Positions 6,299 through 14,298 of a stretch of DNA of 20,546 nucleotides are shown here, piece by piece. This DNA is from an uncultured Fusobacterium sp. (GTDB lineage Bacteria > Fusobacteriota > Fusobacteriia > Fusobacteriales > Fusobacteriaceae), in the NCBI RefSeq assembly GCF_905200055.1, contig NZ_CAJKIS010000044.1, positions 1 through 20,546 on the forward strand. The letters are read 5' to 3'. The notes under the pieces were generated by a model, which saw only the letters and a program-made list of their open reading frames with translations, did no database searches and was not told where the DNA came from. Position 1 is the first letter of the stretch. Every line of letters starts with the position of its first letter. The translations under genes and the position numbers were made by a program.

Positions 6299-6997
6299 CT
6301 AATTTATTTCCTCAATATTCAACAAATCCCTCCTATCAGCTAATTTTCTTCCTTATCTCTCTTAACTTTTGAAGAAATCATCTACACATCTTTTAAAAGA
6401 ACTTTTATTTTTCTCAATGTTAAAGATCTCTTATATCCCAATATCTATACTATAAATTTTCTTTTATAAGTTTTATCACTCTTATAAGTGTTTTAAATAT
6501 TTTGATATATTTAACTTCACTTCATAATTTATGATAAATACTTATACTTTATACTTTTTAGAGTTCTAACCATTATTTTTTAATTATTTCTCTATAATTA
6601 GCAATGTTCTCTAACATTTTTCAAACATTTAAGATTAAATAATTTTCCATAACGTTTCACTCTTTTCAAAACTATAAACTTTAATTTTTAGAATTTTCTA
6701 TATAATTTGAGTTTTATAAAATATCTTTTACTCTAAATTTCCTTTACTTTTTCCATTTCCTTATAAAGATTTAACTTAAAAGCTTATTCCTATAAAATAC
6801 CTCACAATTATATCTTTATACTTTTATGATAAGGAATAGTTTTTCAAATATTTAATTTTTTACATCTAAAATACTTGGGTTATATTTTTGATACATTAAA
6901 TATCTGTTTTTTAATCTCTTTTATTAAGTATTAAGGTTTCACTGGTATCTCCTCCTTCAGATACAATTTATTGTCTAGACTGTTGTATCTCTTTCTT
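6299..6997 (-). other. ORF-less transcription unit: long non-coding RNA or decayed gene
   Basis: About 700 nt between a good minus-strand promoter and a minus-strand terminator, with stops in all frames. The minus strand is rich in A and G, as expected of a transcribed strand. Near its 5' end lie a perfect 7-bp hairpin (6960-6966 with 6983-6989), a consensus site GAAGGAGGAG (6949-6958) and, 8 nt later, GTG AAA CCT TAA, a 3-codon ORF. Further structure includes a nested stem TATTCCT...AGGAATA (6785-6791 with 6832-6838) enclosing ATAAAA/TTTTAT, and AATGTT-AACATT at 6603-6618. The same frame after the GTG continues as short Lys-rich pieces broken by many stops, which would fit a dead gene. I cannot match it to a known RNA or protein family. 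Confidence 0.4.
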
Positions 6998-7003
6998 GAT
7001 ATA

Positions 7004-7032
7004 TAATTACCCCATAAACTATCATTTGTCAA
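7004..7032 (-). promoter_or_regulatory. Promoter of the ORF-less unit
   Basis: On the minus strand: perfect -35 TTGACA (7027-7032), 17-nt spacer ending in GGGG, -10 TAATTA (7004-7009), giving a start near 6997. It lies 81 bp beyond the rdgB terminator, so it defines a separate transcript. Confidence 0.6.
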
Positions 7033-7112
7033 TAGCATTTTTCAAAAATATTTTTATTTTTTTAATTTTAAAAAAATTTTTTTCTTGTATTGTTCTTTAA
7101 TTCTTATATTAT

Positions 7113-7158
7113 AAAAAAAAGAGATAAGTAAATTTCTATATAGTTATTTACCTATCTC
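7113..7158 (-). terminator. Terminator of the pcrA-lpx-msbA-rph-rdgB operon
   Basis: On the minus strand bases 7158-7146 pair with 7133-7121 in a 13-bp stem (one G-U) with a 12-nt loop, followed by eight T. It starts 22 nt after the rdgB stop and closes the long operon. Confidence 0.9.
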
Positions 7159-7179
7159 AAGTTTATTTTCTCTTAAAAA

Positions 7180-7770
7180 TTAATCTTTTAAAATATCTTC
7201 CAATTCAACTTCTAATTTCTTTAAAGCATTAGCTCTATGACTAATCACATTTTTCATCTCTGGCATCTCAGCTAATGTTTTTCCATATTCAGCTACATAA
7301 AAATGAGGATCATATCCAAATCCTGTATCTCCTCTAGGAATATCAATTATCTCTCCTTCTACTTCTCCTCTAAAAGAGTAAGCTCTTCCATCAGGTTTAC
7401 CTAAAGTTATTACACTTACAAAATGTGCTTTCCTATTTTCTATTCCTTGAAGATTTTTTATTAATTTTGCATTATTTGAAGCATCTGTTGCTCCTTCTCC
7501 AGAATATCTAGCAGAATAAACTCCTGGTTCTCCATTTAGTGCATCTACACAAAGTCCAGAGTCATCAGCTATTGTTATCATTCCAGTAAATTTAGCTATT
7601 TCTAATGCTTTTTTAGCTGAGTTAGCTTCAAATGTATCTCCATCTTCTACCACTTCAGGAATCTCAATTCCATCTTTTATTGATAGTATCTCAATATCTT
7701 TTACATTTTTAAAGATAGCTTTTATCTCATCTATTTTATGTTTATTTCCAGTTGCTAAAAATATTTTCAT
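7180..7770 (-). CDS. rdgB: XTP/dITP diphosphatase (RdgB/HAM1 family)
   Basis: A 196-aa enzyme that hydrolyses non-canonical purine nucleotides (dITP, XTP) to monophosphate and pyrophosphate, keeping them out of DNA and RNA. Seen: the N-terminal nucleotide-binding motif FLATGNKHK at 4-12, EDGDTFEANS at 42-51, the catalytic ADDSGL at 68-73, PGVYSARY at 82-89, DTGFGYDP at 148-155 and SHRANAL at 177-183. All family hallmarks are present and length is normal. It is the last gene of the operon, 2 nt after rph; its AGGAG site lies inside the final rph codons, so translation is probably coupled. The rph-rdgB pairing is common in bacteria. Confidence 0.94.
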   Translation of the reverse strand: MKIFLATGNKHKIDEIKAIFKNVKDIEILSIKDGIEIPEVVEDGDTFEANSAKKALEIAKFTGMITIADDSGLCVDALNGEPGVYSARYSGEGATDASNNAKLIKNLQGIENRKAHFVSVITLGKPDGRAYSFRGEVEGEIIDIPRGDTGFGYDPHFYVAEYGKTLAEMPEMKNVISHRANALKKLEVELEDILKD

Positions 7771-7772
7771 AA

Positions 7773-8537
7773 TTATTCTCCTATTACTTTATTTTGTAAT
7801 TCAATAATCTCATTAATTCCAGCTTCTGCTAAATCAAGAAGTTGATTTAATTCAGCTCTTGTATAAGTTGCCTCTTCTCCTGTACCTTGTACTTCTACAA
7901 ATCTTCCTTCTCCATTCATAACAACATTCATATCAACTTCTGCTGCTGAATCTTCAGAGTATTTAAGATCTAACATTGGAGTTCCACCAACTATTCCCAC
8001 ACTTATAGCAGCAACATTTGATATAATTGGATTTTCAGCAAGTATTCCTTCATTTACTAATTTTTTCATAGCTAAAGCAAGAGCTATATATCCACCAGAG
8101 ATAGAAGTTGTTCTTGTTCCTCCATCAGCTTGAATAACATCACAGTCAATAGTAACTGTTCTCTCTCCTAATTTATCTAGATCTATAGCTGCTCTTAGAG
8201 CTCTTCCTATTAATCTTTGAATTTCCATAGTTCTTCCAGATAATTTCCCTTTTGCAGATTCTCTTTGATTTCTCTCTCCAGTTGCTCTAGGTATCATTGA
8301 ATATTCAGCAGTTATCCAACCTTTTCCTTGTCCCTTTAAAAATGGTGGTACTTTTTCACTAACTGATGCTGTACATATAACTTTTGTATTTCCAAACTCA
8401 ATAAGTACAGATCCTTCAGCATAAAGGTTAAAATCTCTAGTTATTTTTATCTTTCTAAGCTGATTTTCTGCTCTCCCATCTTCTCTATATTTTACACTTC
8501 TTAAATCTTCTTCAATTACTAATTCCTTTACTTCCAT
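7773..8537 (-). CDS. rph: Ribonuclease PH
   Basis: A 254-aa phosphate-dependent 3'-5' exoribonuclease that trims tRNA 3' ends. Seen: R18-E-D-G-R22 region (usually the first residues of the family), AEYSMIPRAT at 78-87, SGRTMEIQRLIGRALRA at 100-116, the phosphate-binding GTRTTSISGG at 140-149 (preceded by QADG), and the metal/catalytic region with D190, D196 and D202, then FVEVQGTGE at 213-221. The N-terminus extends about 15 residues beyond typical RNase PH, but the start is well supported by AAAGGAGA with 5-6 nt spacing to the ATG. It sits 12 nt after msbA and overlaps the rdgB ribosome site. Its presence in a lipid A operon has no obvious metabolic reason. Confidence 0.94.
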   Translation of the reverse strand: MEVKELVIEEDLRSVKYREDGRAENQLRKIKITRDFNLYAEGSVLIEFGNTKVICTASVSEKVPPFLKGQGKGWITAEYSMIPRATGERNQRESAKGKLSGRTMEIQRLIGRALRAAIDLDKLGERTVTIDCDVIQADGGTRTTSISGGYIALALAMKKLVNEGILAENPIISNVAAISVGIVGGTPMLDLKYSEDSAAEVDMNVVMNGEGRFVEVQGTGEEATYTRAELNQLLDLAEAGINEIIELQNKVIGE

Positions 8538-8549
8538 TTTTTCTCCTTT

Positions 8550-10331
8550 TTATACTAATACTACTTCTTTAATTTCCTCTTGTTTTCCAAATTGTATCTC
8601 ATATAGATGTCTATATAGTCCGTTTAATCTTAATAATTCCTTATGATTTCCTATCTCTTTTATCTCTCCATTTTCCATTACAACTATCTTATCTGCATTT
8701 ATAATTGTTGATAATCTATGAGCTATTACAAAAGTAGTTCTATTTGCCATAAGTTTATCCAAAGCATCTTGAACTAATCTTTCTGATTCTGTATCTAAAG
8801 CAGAAGTTGCCTCATCTAGTATCATAATCTCTGGATTTTGAATCAATGCTCTAGCTATTGCTATTCTCTGTTTTTGACCTCCAGAAAGCATTGTTCCACG
8901 TTCTCCTACCTCTGTTTTAAATTGATTAGGTAGTTCCATAATAAAATTATAAGCATTTGCCATTTTAGCTGCCTTTATAATATCTTCTTCTGTAACACCA
9001 GTTTTTCCAAAGGCTATATTATCATAAATAGTTCCACTAAATAAGAAACTTTCTTGTGGAACAACTCCTATATAATCTCTATATTTTTTTAAAGAAAGAT
9101 TTTTTATATTAATTCCATTGACTTCTATATTTCCTTCTGAAGCTTCAAAAAATCTAGGTATCAGATTTACAAGAGTTGTTTTTCCACTTCCACTTTTTCC
9201 AACAAAAGCTACTACTTCTCCTGCTTTAATATCAAGATTTATATTTTTTAATATTAGTTCTGGTGAATCATCATAGTGAAATGATACATTATTAAAACTC
9301 ATAGTTTCTATTTTACCATTAAGTTCTTTTTCCTCTCCATAGTGATCTTGTTCAACTGGAACATCTAATATTTCAATTACTCTATCTGCTGATGGTAATG
9401 CTTCTTGAAGATCATTATTTTTATTTACAAGTCTTTTTAATGGTTGACTCATTAATCCTAAAGCTGTAACAAAAGAGATTAGATCTCCAGCACTCATTGT
9501 TTTAGCTACTAAAATTTGATATCCCCCATAAGAAGCTACTAATAATACCATAATTGTTGTAATAACTTCATTGATAGGAGATACTTTTGCTTTTATTTTA
9601 GTACTTTTATATGATTTTTGGAACTCATCCATACTTATCTCTTTATATCTCTCAATCATATCATCACTATTATTAAAAGCTTTAATTACAAATACTCCAG
9701 ATAGTGTTTCTTGAATAAAAGCTGTTACTGCTCCTGAAGTATCTTGTCTAATTCTTCCAGATTTTCTAATTTTTTTAGTGTATTTCTTTACTGTATTTAT
9801 TATTAATGGCATAACAATAAGAGATATCAAAGCAAGAATAAAATCTACTTGAAACATCCTAAAAGTCAAAGCTATAACTGTTAAAAATTCTTTAAACATA
9901 TCAAATATAATAAATCCTATTCTTCCCAATGTTGCAGAATCTCCAGACAATCTAGCCATTATATCTCCAAGCTTATTTTGTTTAAAATAAGACATTGGAA
10001 GATGTTGTAAATGTGTATATACATCTATTTTTATATCTCTTTTTATTGTCTCTGTAACATAGTTAGAGGATATTGATGCAAAATATCCTGTTAAAACTTT
10101 AGTAATCGTTGCCACAAAAATTCCAATGATTACTAAAACCATCATTCTTGCATTTTTATTTACAAGCACATCATCTATTAAATACTTACTCAACCAAGCT
10201 GGTACTGCTCCCATTGCTGAACTTATAGTAGACATAACTATAACTGCAAACATAACCCACTTATATTTAAAACTATACCTTAAAAAAGTATTTAAAGATT
10301 TATTTTTAAAAATTCCTAATTTTTCCTTCAT
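8550..10331 (-). CDS. msbA: Lipid A export ABC transporter, MsbA-like
   Basis: A 593-aa half-size ABC exporter with a transmembrane domain fused to an ATPase, working as a homodimer in the inner membrane. Residues 1-320 hold about six membrane helices (roughly 25-45, 64-86, 140-160, 163-180, 255-277, 282-300). The ATPase has Walker A GKSGSGKTT at 378-386, Q-loop Gln426, signature LSGGQ at 482-486, Walker B IMILDE at 502-507 and the switch His538 in IAHRLST. On sequence alone it could be any multidrug/lipid exporter. The role as lipid A-core flippase is inferred from its position immediately after lpxB. Start ATG with AAGGAG; its ATGA overlaps the lpxB stop by 4 nt, a sign of translational coupling. 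Confidence 0.85.
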   Translation of the reverse strand: MKEKLGIFKNKSLNTFLRYSFKYKWVMFAVIVMSTISSAMGAVPAWLSKYLIDDVLVNKNARMMVLVIIGIFVATITKVLTGYFASISSNYVTETIKRDIKIDVYTHLQHLPMSYFKQNKLGDIMARLSGDSATLGRIGFIIFDMFKEFLTVIALTFRMFQVDFILALISLIVMPLIINTVKKYTKKIRKSGRIRQDTSGAVTAFIQETLSGVFVIKAFNNSDDMIERYKEISMDEFQKSYKSTKIKAKVSPINEVITTIMVLLVASYGGYQILVAKTMSAGDLISFVTALGLMSQPLKRLVNKNNDLQEALPSADRVIEILDVPVEQDHYGEEKELNGKIETMSFNNVSFHYDDSPELILKNINLDIKAGEVVAFVGKSGSGKTTLVNLIPRFFEASEGNIEVNGINIKNLSLKKYRDYIGVVPQESFLFSGTIYDNIAFGKTGVTEEDIIKAAKMANAYNFIMELPNQFKTEVGERGTMLSGGQKQRIAIARALIQNPEIMILDEATSALDTESERLVQDALDKLMANRTTFVIAHRLSTIINADKIVVMENGEIKEIGNHKELLRLNGLYRHLYEIQFGKQEEIKEVVLV

Positions 10332-11404
10332 TGTTCTCCTTTTATAAGAAACTCCCCATAACTTTTTATTATATTATTACCAGAAAGTTTTTCTCTCACC
10401 TCTGCTATATCTCTTGCAACCTTTTCTTTGCATTTTTCAAAATGCTCTAAATATTTTTCTATCTCTTGAACATTACATCTCTCCTGTAAAAGTTCAGGAT
10501 AGACCTCTCTATTCAATGTTAAATTAGGTAAAGAAACAAATCCTAATTTAAGTATATGTCTCGCTATAAAGGCATTTATAAATCCTGTTTTATATATCAC
10601 TACTACAGGTATTCCTAATAAAGCTAACTCCAATGTTACAGTTCCTGAGGCAGCTATAGCAGTTTTACACTCTTTAACACACTCAGCTAAAGTTTTATTT
10701 TCTATTTCAATTTCAAGATTTTTATAGATAGTTAAATCCTTCTCTATCCATTTTAAATGCTCTCTACTTGATAATTTTAATAAAAATTTCTCATTTTCTC
10801 TCTTCTCTATAAGCTCTAACATAATAGGAAAGAGTGTTTTTATCTCTTGTTTTCTACTTCCAGGTAATAGTAAAATCTTATCTCCTGTTCTTTCAACTAC
10901 TGAGTATTTATCTACAAAAGGATTTCCAAAATATACAACTTTTACTCCCTCTTTTTTATAAAAATCCACTTCCCATGGGAATATAACCATTATATGATCA
11001 GCTTTTACAAGCTTTTTTATTCTTCCCTTTCCCCAAATCCATAATTTTGGTGGAATATAGTAGAATACTTCAACTTCAGGAACTTCCTTTTTTAAAAGCT
11101 CCAAGAACTTTAGATTAAATCCTCCATAGTCTACTAAAATAACTTTATCTATCTTCTCTTTTTTTATAAACTCTATATATTCATTGGCTTTTTTCTTCAA
11201 GAAACTATATTTTTTTATTATCTCTGTAAAGCCCATTATAGCTAACTCTGTTATATCTTGAATAATCTCTACTCCTTGAGCCTTGCTATGCTCTCCTGCT
11301 ACTCCATAAAATTTTATATCTTTATTTTCTTGATGTATAGCTTTTACAAGATATGAAAGATGGAGATCTCCTGATACCTCTCCTGTTGATACAAAAAATT
11401 TCAT
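10328..11404 (-). CDS. lpxB: Lipid-A-disaccharide synthase
   Basis: A 358-aa glycosyltransferase (GT-B fold, family GT19) that joins UDP-2,3-diacylglucosamine and lipid X into the beta-1,6 disaccharide of lipid A. Seen: STGEVSGD at 6-13, VDYGGFN at 91-97, PPKLWIWGKGR at 118-128, FPWE at 142-145, GNP at 160-162, LLLPGSRKQE at 178-187, AASGTVTLE at 251-259, SLPN at 291-294 and PELLQ at 303-307, all classic LpxB blocks. An in-frame ATG two codons earlier (11410) directly abuts AAAGGAG, so I place the start at 11404, where the spacing is 6 nt. The ribosome site overlaps the lpxI stop. The stop overlaps the msbA start. Confidence 0.95.
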   Translation of the reverse strand: MKFFVSTGEVSGDLHLSYLVKAIHQENKDIKFYGVAGEHSKAQGVEIIQDITELAIMGFTEIIKKYSFLKKKANEYIEFIKKEKIDKVILVDYGGFNLKFLELLKKEVPEVEVFYYIPPKLWIWGKGRIKKLVKADHIMVIFPWEVDFYKKEGVKVVYFGNPFVDKYSVVERTGDKILLLPGSRKQEIKTLFPIMLELIEKRENEKFLLKLSSREHLKWIEKDLTIYKNLEIEIENKTLAECVKECKTAIAASGTVTLELALLGIPVVVIYKTGFINAFIARHILKLGFVSLPNLTLNREVYPELLQERCNVQEIEKYLEHFEKCKEKVARDIAEVREKLSGNNIIKSYGEFLIKGEQ

Positions 11405-11415
11405 AAACATCTCCT

Positions 11416-12219
11416 TTAAGCTTTTACTCCCATTATAAAGAGGTTGTTTTCTTCAGCTAATTTTATAGCTTCATCTCTATTTAAAAATAGCATTTTCCCA
11501 GCTTCCCCAACTATTCCTCTAGCTTTTATTGCAACAGCTCTCTTTATAGTCTCTATTCCAACAGCAGGTATATCAACTCTCATATCCTGTTGAGGTCTAG
11601 ACATTTTAACTATAATTGTTCTATCTCCTGCTAACTCTCCTCCACGTAAAATAGTTTTATCTGTTCCTTCGATTCCTTCAAGAGCAACTACTGATGAATC
11701 CTTACATACAACTGTTTGTCCCGCATCTACTTCACTTAAAGCTTTAGCAGCTTCTATTCCTATTTTTATAGTTTTTAACTCCTCAGAGCTTGGAGCTATC
11801 TTAGTATAGCATCTATCTTCAAACATAAAATTTTTTAAGAGATAGTTTTGAGGTAAAACTTTTATTCCATTTAATCTAAAAAATGCTATAACTGCAAAAA
11901 GGAGAGTCTCATCCTTCTTGTCAGGCAATCTCTTCAGAAGTTCCTCTCCATATTTGTCTAATTTCATCTCTTTAAAAATAAGTTCTTTTTCCACTTTTCC
12001 AAGCATCACTATTTGATCTATCTCATTAAGAAGAAAATGTTTTATTATTCCTCCTACTTCCCCAATATTAAATGCTTTAAAAGAGCTGTATTTTTTAATT
12101 TCAGGTTCAATAGTATCAAAAAGTCCTATTGGGAAAACACTGATATTTTGCTTTTCAGCCTCTTGCAAGAAATAAAGGGGTAACTTTCCATTACCTACTA
12201 TTATTCCTATTTTTTTCAT
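11416..12219 (-). CDS. lpxI: UDP-2,3-diacylglucosamine diphosphatase LpxI
   Basis: A 267-aa member of the LpxI (DUF1009) family, which cleaves UDP-2,3-diacylglucosamine to lipid X, the donor/acceptor precursor for LpxB. It is the alternative to LpxH/LpxG, with an unrelated fold. Seen: N-terminal IGIIVGNGKLP at 4-14, GEVGGIIKHF at 53-62, MLGKV at 72-76, and the C-terminal catalytic domain with GQTVVCKD at 167-174, ALEGIEGTD at 179-187, SRPQQDMRVDIPAVG at 207-221 and GEAGK at 238-242. Its place between lpxA and lpxB matches the gene order expected for this enzyme. The start ATG overlaps the lpxA stop by one base (TAATG); the AGGGGG site is about 11 nt away, so coupling may matter. Confidence 0.93.
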   Translation of the reverse strand: MKKIGIIVGNGKLPLYFLQEAEKQNISVFPIGLFDTIEPEIKKYSSFKAFNIGEVGGIIKHFLLNEIDQIVMLGKVEKELIFKEMKLDKYGEELLKRLPDKKDETLLFAVIAFFRLNGIKVLPQNYLLKNFMFEDRCYTKIAPSSEELKTIKIGIEAAKALSEVDAGQTVVCKDSSVVALEGIEGTDKTILRGGELAGDRTIIVKMSRPQQDMRVDIPAVGIETIKRAVAIKARGIVGEAGKMLFLNRDEAIKLAEENNLFIMGVKA

Positions 12220-12992
12220 TATCTTGTTATCCCCCTGTTGCTTCCATTAATAAATTCAAGAAGATATTTTATATTTTTATCTTCTCCATATTGTTCTTCG
12301 GCTTGTTTAACTGCCTCTTTTAATGGAAGTCCATTTCTAAATATTATTCTGTAAACCTTTTTAAGATTAGAAAGCTCTTCATCTGTGAAACCTCTTCTTC
12401 TTAAACCTATGCTATTTAAACCTCTTATCTCAGCTTTATTTCCTTCAGCTAGTACAAAAGGACAGATATCTTGGTTTACAGCACTTGCTCCACCAATCAT
12501 AGAATAAGATCCTATTCTACAGAATTGATGTACTGGTGTAAGCCCTCCTATTATAGCAAAACTATCTACTACTACATGCCCTGCTAATGTTACATTATTT
12601 GCAAGAATACATCCATCTCCAACAATAACATCGTGAGCTACATGAACATACGCCATCAATAGATTTCCATTTCCTATTCTTGTTTCCCATCTATCATCTG
12701 TTCCTCTATGAATAGTTACAAACTCTCTTATAGAGTTTCTATTTCCTATAATAGTTTTTGTTGGTTCATTTTTATATTTTAAATCTTGAGAAGCTTTTCC
12801 AATAGAAACAAACGAGTAAATTGTATTTTCTTCTCCTATTTCTGTTATTCCCTCTATAACTACATGAGATTGTAAAACTGTATTTTTACCTATTTTTACA
12901 TCTTTTCCTATTATACAGTAAGGTCCTATTTTTACTCCATCTTCTATAACTGCTCCCTCTTCAATGATTGCAGTGTTATGAATTTCTACCAA
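12219..12992 (-). CDS. lpxA: UDP-N-acetylglucosamine acyltransferase
   Basis: A 257-aa left-handed beta-helix acyltransferase that puts a 3-hydroxyacyl chain from ACP onto the 3-OH of UDP-GlcNAc, the first step of lipid A synthesis. Seen: many hexapeptide repeats across residues 1-180, catalytic His120 in VHVAHD, NNVTLAGH at 132-139, VHQF at 154-157, and GLRRRGF in the C-terminal helical domain. Gly168 corresponds to E. coli Gly173, the position whose bulk sets acyl length, so a long hydroxyacyl chain (about C14) is inferred. Both candidate starts are TTG. The one at 12992 follows GGGGGAG with 6-nt spacing and matches the family N-terminus; the TTG at 13007 lacks a ribosome site. It lies 17 nt after fabZ. 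Confidence 0.94.
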   Translation of the reverse strand: MVEIHNTAIIEEGAVIEDGVKIGPYCIIGKDVKIGKNTVLQSHVVIEGITEIGEENTIYSFVSIGKASQDLKYKNEPTKTIIGNRNSIREFVTIHRGTDDRWETRIGNGNLLMAYVHVAHDVIVGDGCILANNVTLAGHVVVDSFAIIGGLTPVHQFCRIGSYSMIGGASAVNQDICPFVLAEGNKAEIRGLNSIGLRRRGFTDEELSNLKKVYRIIFRNGLPLKEAVKQAEEQYGEDKNIKYLLEFINGSNRGITR

Positions 12993-13009
12993 CCTAAACT
13001 CCCCCAATC

Positions 13010-13435
13010 TTATTTATCTGTTATACAGAATGTAAATGTTGCTTCACAAGCTACAGTTCCATCTACTTTGGCTACTCCATGAGCTTTTACAAAGTTTCTT
13101 TTTATTTTTTCTACTTCAACTTCATAAATTACTTGATCTCCAGGTCTTATAGGACTTTTAAATTTTGCCCCTTCAACTCCTACAAAGTAAGGAACTTTTC
13201 CTTCAATTCCGTCCATTACAAGTACTCCTAAACATTGAGCCATTCCTTCAACAATAAGAACTCCTGGCATTATAGGGTGTCCTGGAAAGTGTCCATTAAA
13301 GAACTCTTCATTAATAGTTACATTTTTTAATCCTCTTATTTTTTGTTCCTCTTTATTAACCTCAATAATTCTATCCACTAATAAAAATGGGTATCTGTGT
13401 GGAATTCTTTTCATAATTTCTAAAGTATCTAACAT
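13010..13435 (-). CDS. fabZ: 3-hydroxyacyl-[acyl-carrier-protein] dehydratase FabZ
   Basis: A 141-aa hot-dog fold enzyme that dehydrates 3-hydroxyacyl-ACP in fatty acid elongation. It uses the same 3-hydroxyacyl-ACP pool that LpxA draws on, so co-expression with lpx genes balances membrane phospholipid against lipid A. Seen: PHRYPFLLVDR at 12-22, and the catalytic helix block FNGHFPGHPIMPGVL with His49, followed by Glu63 in VEGMAQ. Length is typical. The start ATG has a strong AGGAGG site at 5-nt spacing. It lies 24 nt after lpxC and 17 nt before lpxA, giving the common lpxC-fabZ-lpxA order. Confidence 0.95.
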   Translation of the reverse strand: MLDTLEIMKRIPHRYPFLLVDRIIEVNKEEQKIRGLKNVTINEEFFNGHFPGHPIMPGVLIVEGMAQCLGVLVMDGIEGKVPYFVGVEGAKFKSPIRPGDQVIYEVEVEKIKRNFVKAHGVAKVDGTVACEATFTFCITDK

Positions 13436-13459
13436 GTTTTCCTCCTAAATTTTCTTTTA

Positions 13460-14284
13460 CTAATTTTTATTTAATAATTTTGCAAATTCTATATCTAAAG
13501 CATGTCCTGCTTTGATTGCTATTATATGAGCTTTAATAGGTCTATTTAAAACTTTAAAATCTCCTATTATATCAAGCATCTTATGTCTTACAAACTCATC
13601 TTCAAATCTTAATCCATCTGGATTTAAAACTCCATCTTTCTTAATAACGATAGCATTTTCAAGAGTTCCTCCAAGAGCTAGATTATTTTGTTTCAAATAC
13701 TCTATCTCATAATCAAAACCAAAAGTTCTTGCTGGTGCTATCTCTTTTTTATAAGTTTCTAAATCTATATCAAACTCAGCTAATTGTGATTTTAAGAAAG
13801 TATGATTAAATTTTATTGTATAAGTTATCTTATATCCATCATATGGTAATGCCACTATATTTTTATCATTTACACTTAAATATACAGGCTCTTTAACTAC
13901 TATAGGTTCTACTTTTTCACCTAACTCTTTAATTCCAGCCTCTTCAAATAGTTCAATAAATTTCTTAGCACTTCCATCACATATAGGAAGTTCATTTCCA
14001 TTTAACTCTACTATCAAATCTGTTATTCCTGCAACATATAGTGCTGATAAAAAATGCTCTATTGTATAAACCTCTGCTCCATATTCATTGTGAAGATTTG
14101 TTCCTCTAGTTAGATCAAAGGTATTTTCTATATCAAGAACTATCTGATTTTTTCCCTCTTCAAGATCTTTTCTTACAAAGATAATTCCATTATCATGTGG
14201 AATTAATCTCATATCTATATTTTCACCTTTGTGAAGCCCTATTCCTGAATAGCTTATCTCTTTTGCTAATGTCTTTCTATACAT
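13460..14284 (-). CDS. lpxC: UDP-3-O-acyl-N-acetylglucosamine deacetylase
   Basis: A 274-aa zinc amidase that removes the acetyl group from UDP-3-O-acyl-GlcNAc, the committed step of lipid A synthesis. Seen: SGIGLHKG at 13-20, TIEHFLSAL at 74-82 with zinc ligand His77, PICDGSA at 100-106, the ligands His234 and Asp238 in RHKMLDIIGD, and the general acid/base His261 near the C-terminus in KAGHALDIEF. The length lies at the short end of the family (E. coli 305 aa) because the protein stops soon after the last catalytic block, so the C-terminal tail by which FtsH recognises E. coli LpxC is absent. The start ATG follows AAAGGGG. It sits 14 nt behind pcrA. Confidence 0.95.
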   Translation of the reverse strand: MYRKTLAKEISYSGIGLHKGENIDMRLIPHDNGIIFVRKDLEEGKNQIVLDIENTFDLTRGTNLHNEYGAEVYTIEHFLSALYVAGITDLIVELNGNELPICDGSAKKFIELFEEAGIKELGEKVEPIVVKEPVYLSVNDKNIVALPYDGYKITYTIKFNHTFLKSQLAEFDIDLETYKKEIAPARTFGFDYEIEYLKQNNLALGGTLENAIVIKKDGVLNPDGLRFEDEFVRHKMLDIIGDFKVLNRPIKAHIIAIKAGHALDIEFAKLLNKN

Positions 14285-14298
14285 CCTTAACCCCTTTC

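Noticed and set aside
6940..7000. Known riboswitch in the leader of the ORF-less unit
   Set aside because: The GATACC...GAAACC string recalled riboswitch cores, but no conserved core of SAM, TPP, lysine, glycine, purine or THF classes could be laid out.
6299..7179. CRISPR array or tandem repeats in the gene-free stretch
   Set aside because: No regularly spaced direct repeats are present; the similar short strings are low-complexity A/T sequence.
10126..10347. 73-aa plus-strand ORF over the msbA start and lpxB end
   Set aside because: It is antisense to the coupled lpxB-msbA junction, hydrophobic only because it mirrors membrane-helix codons.
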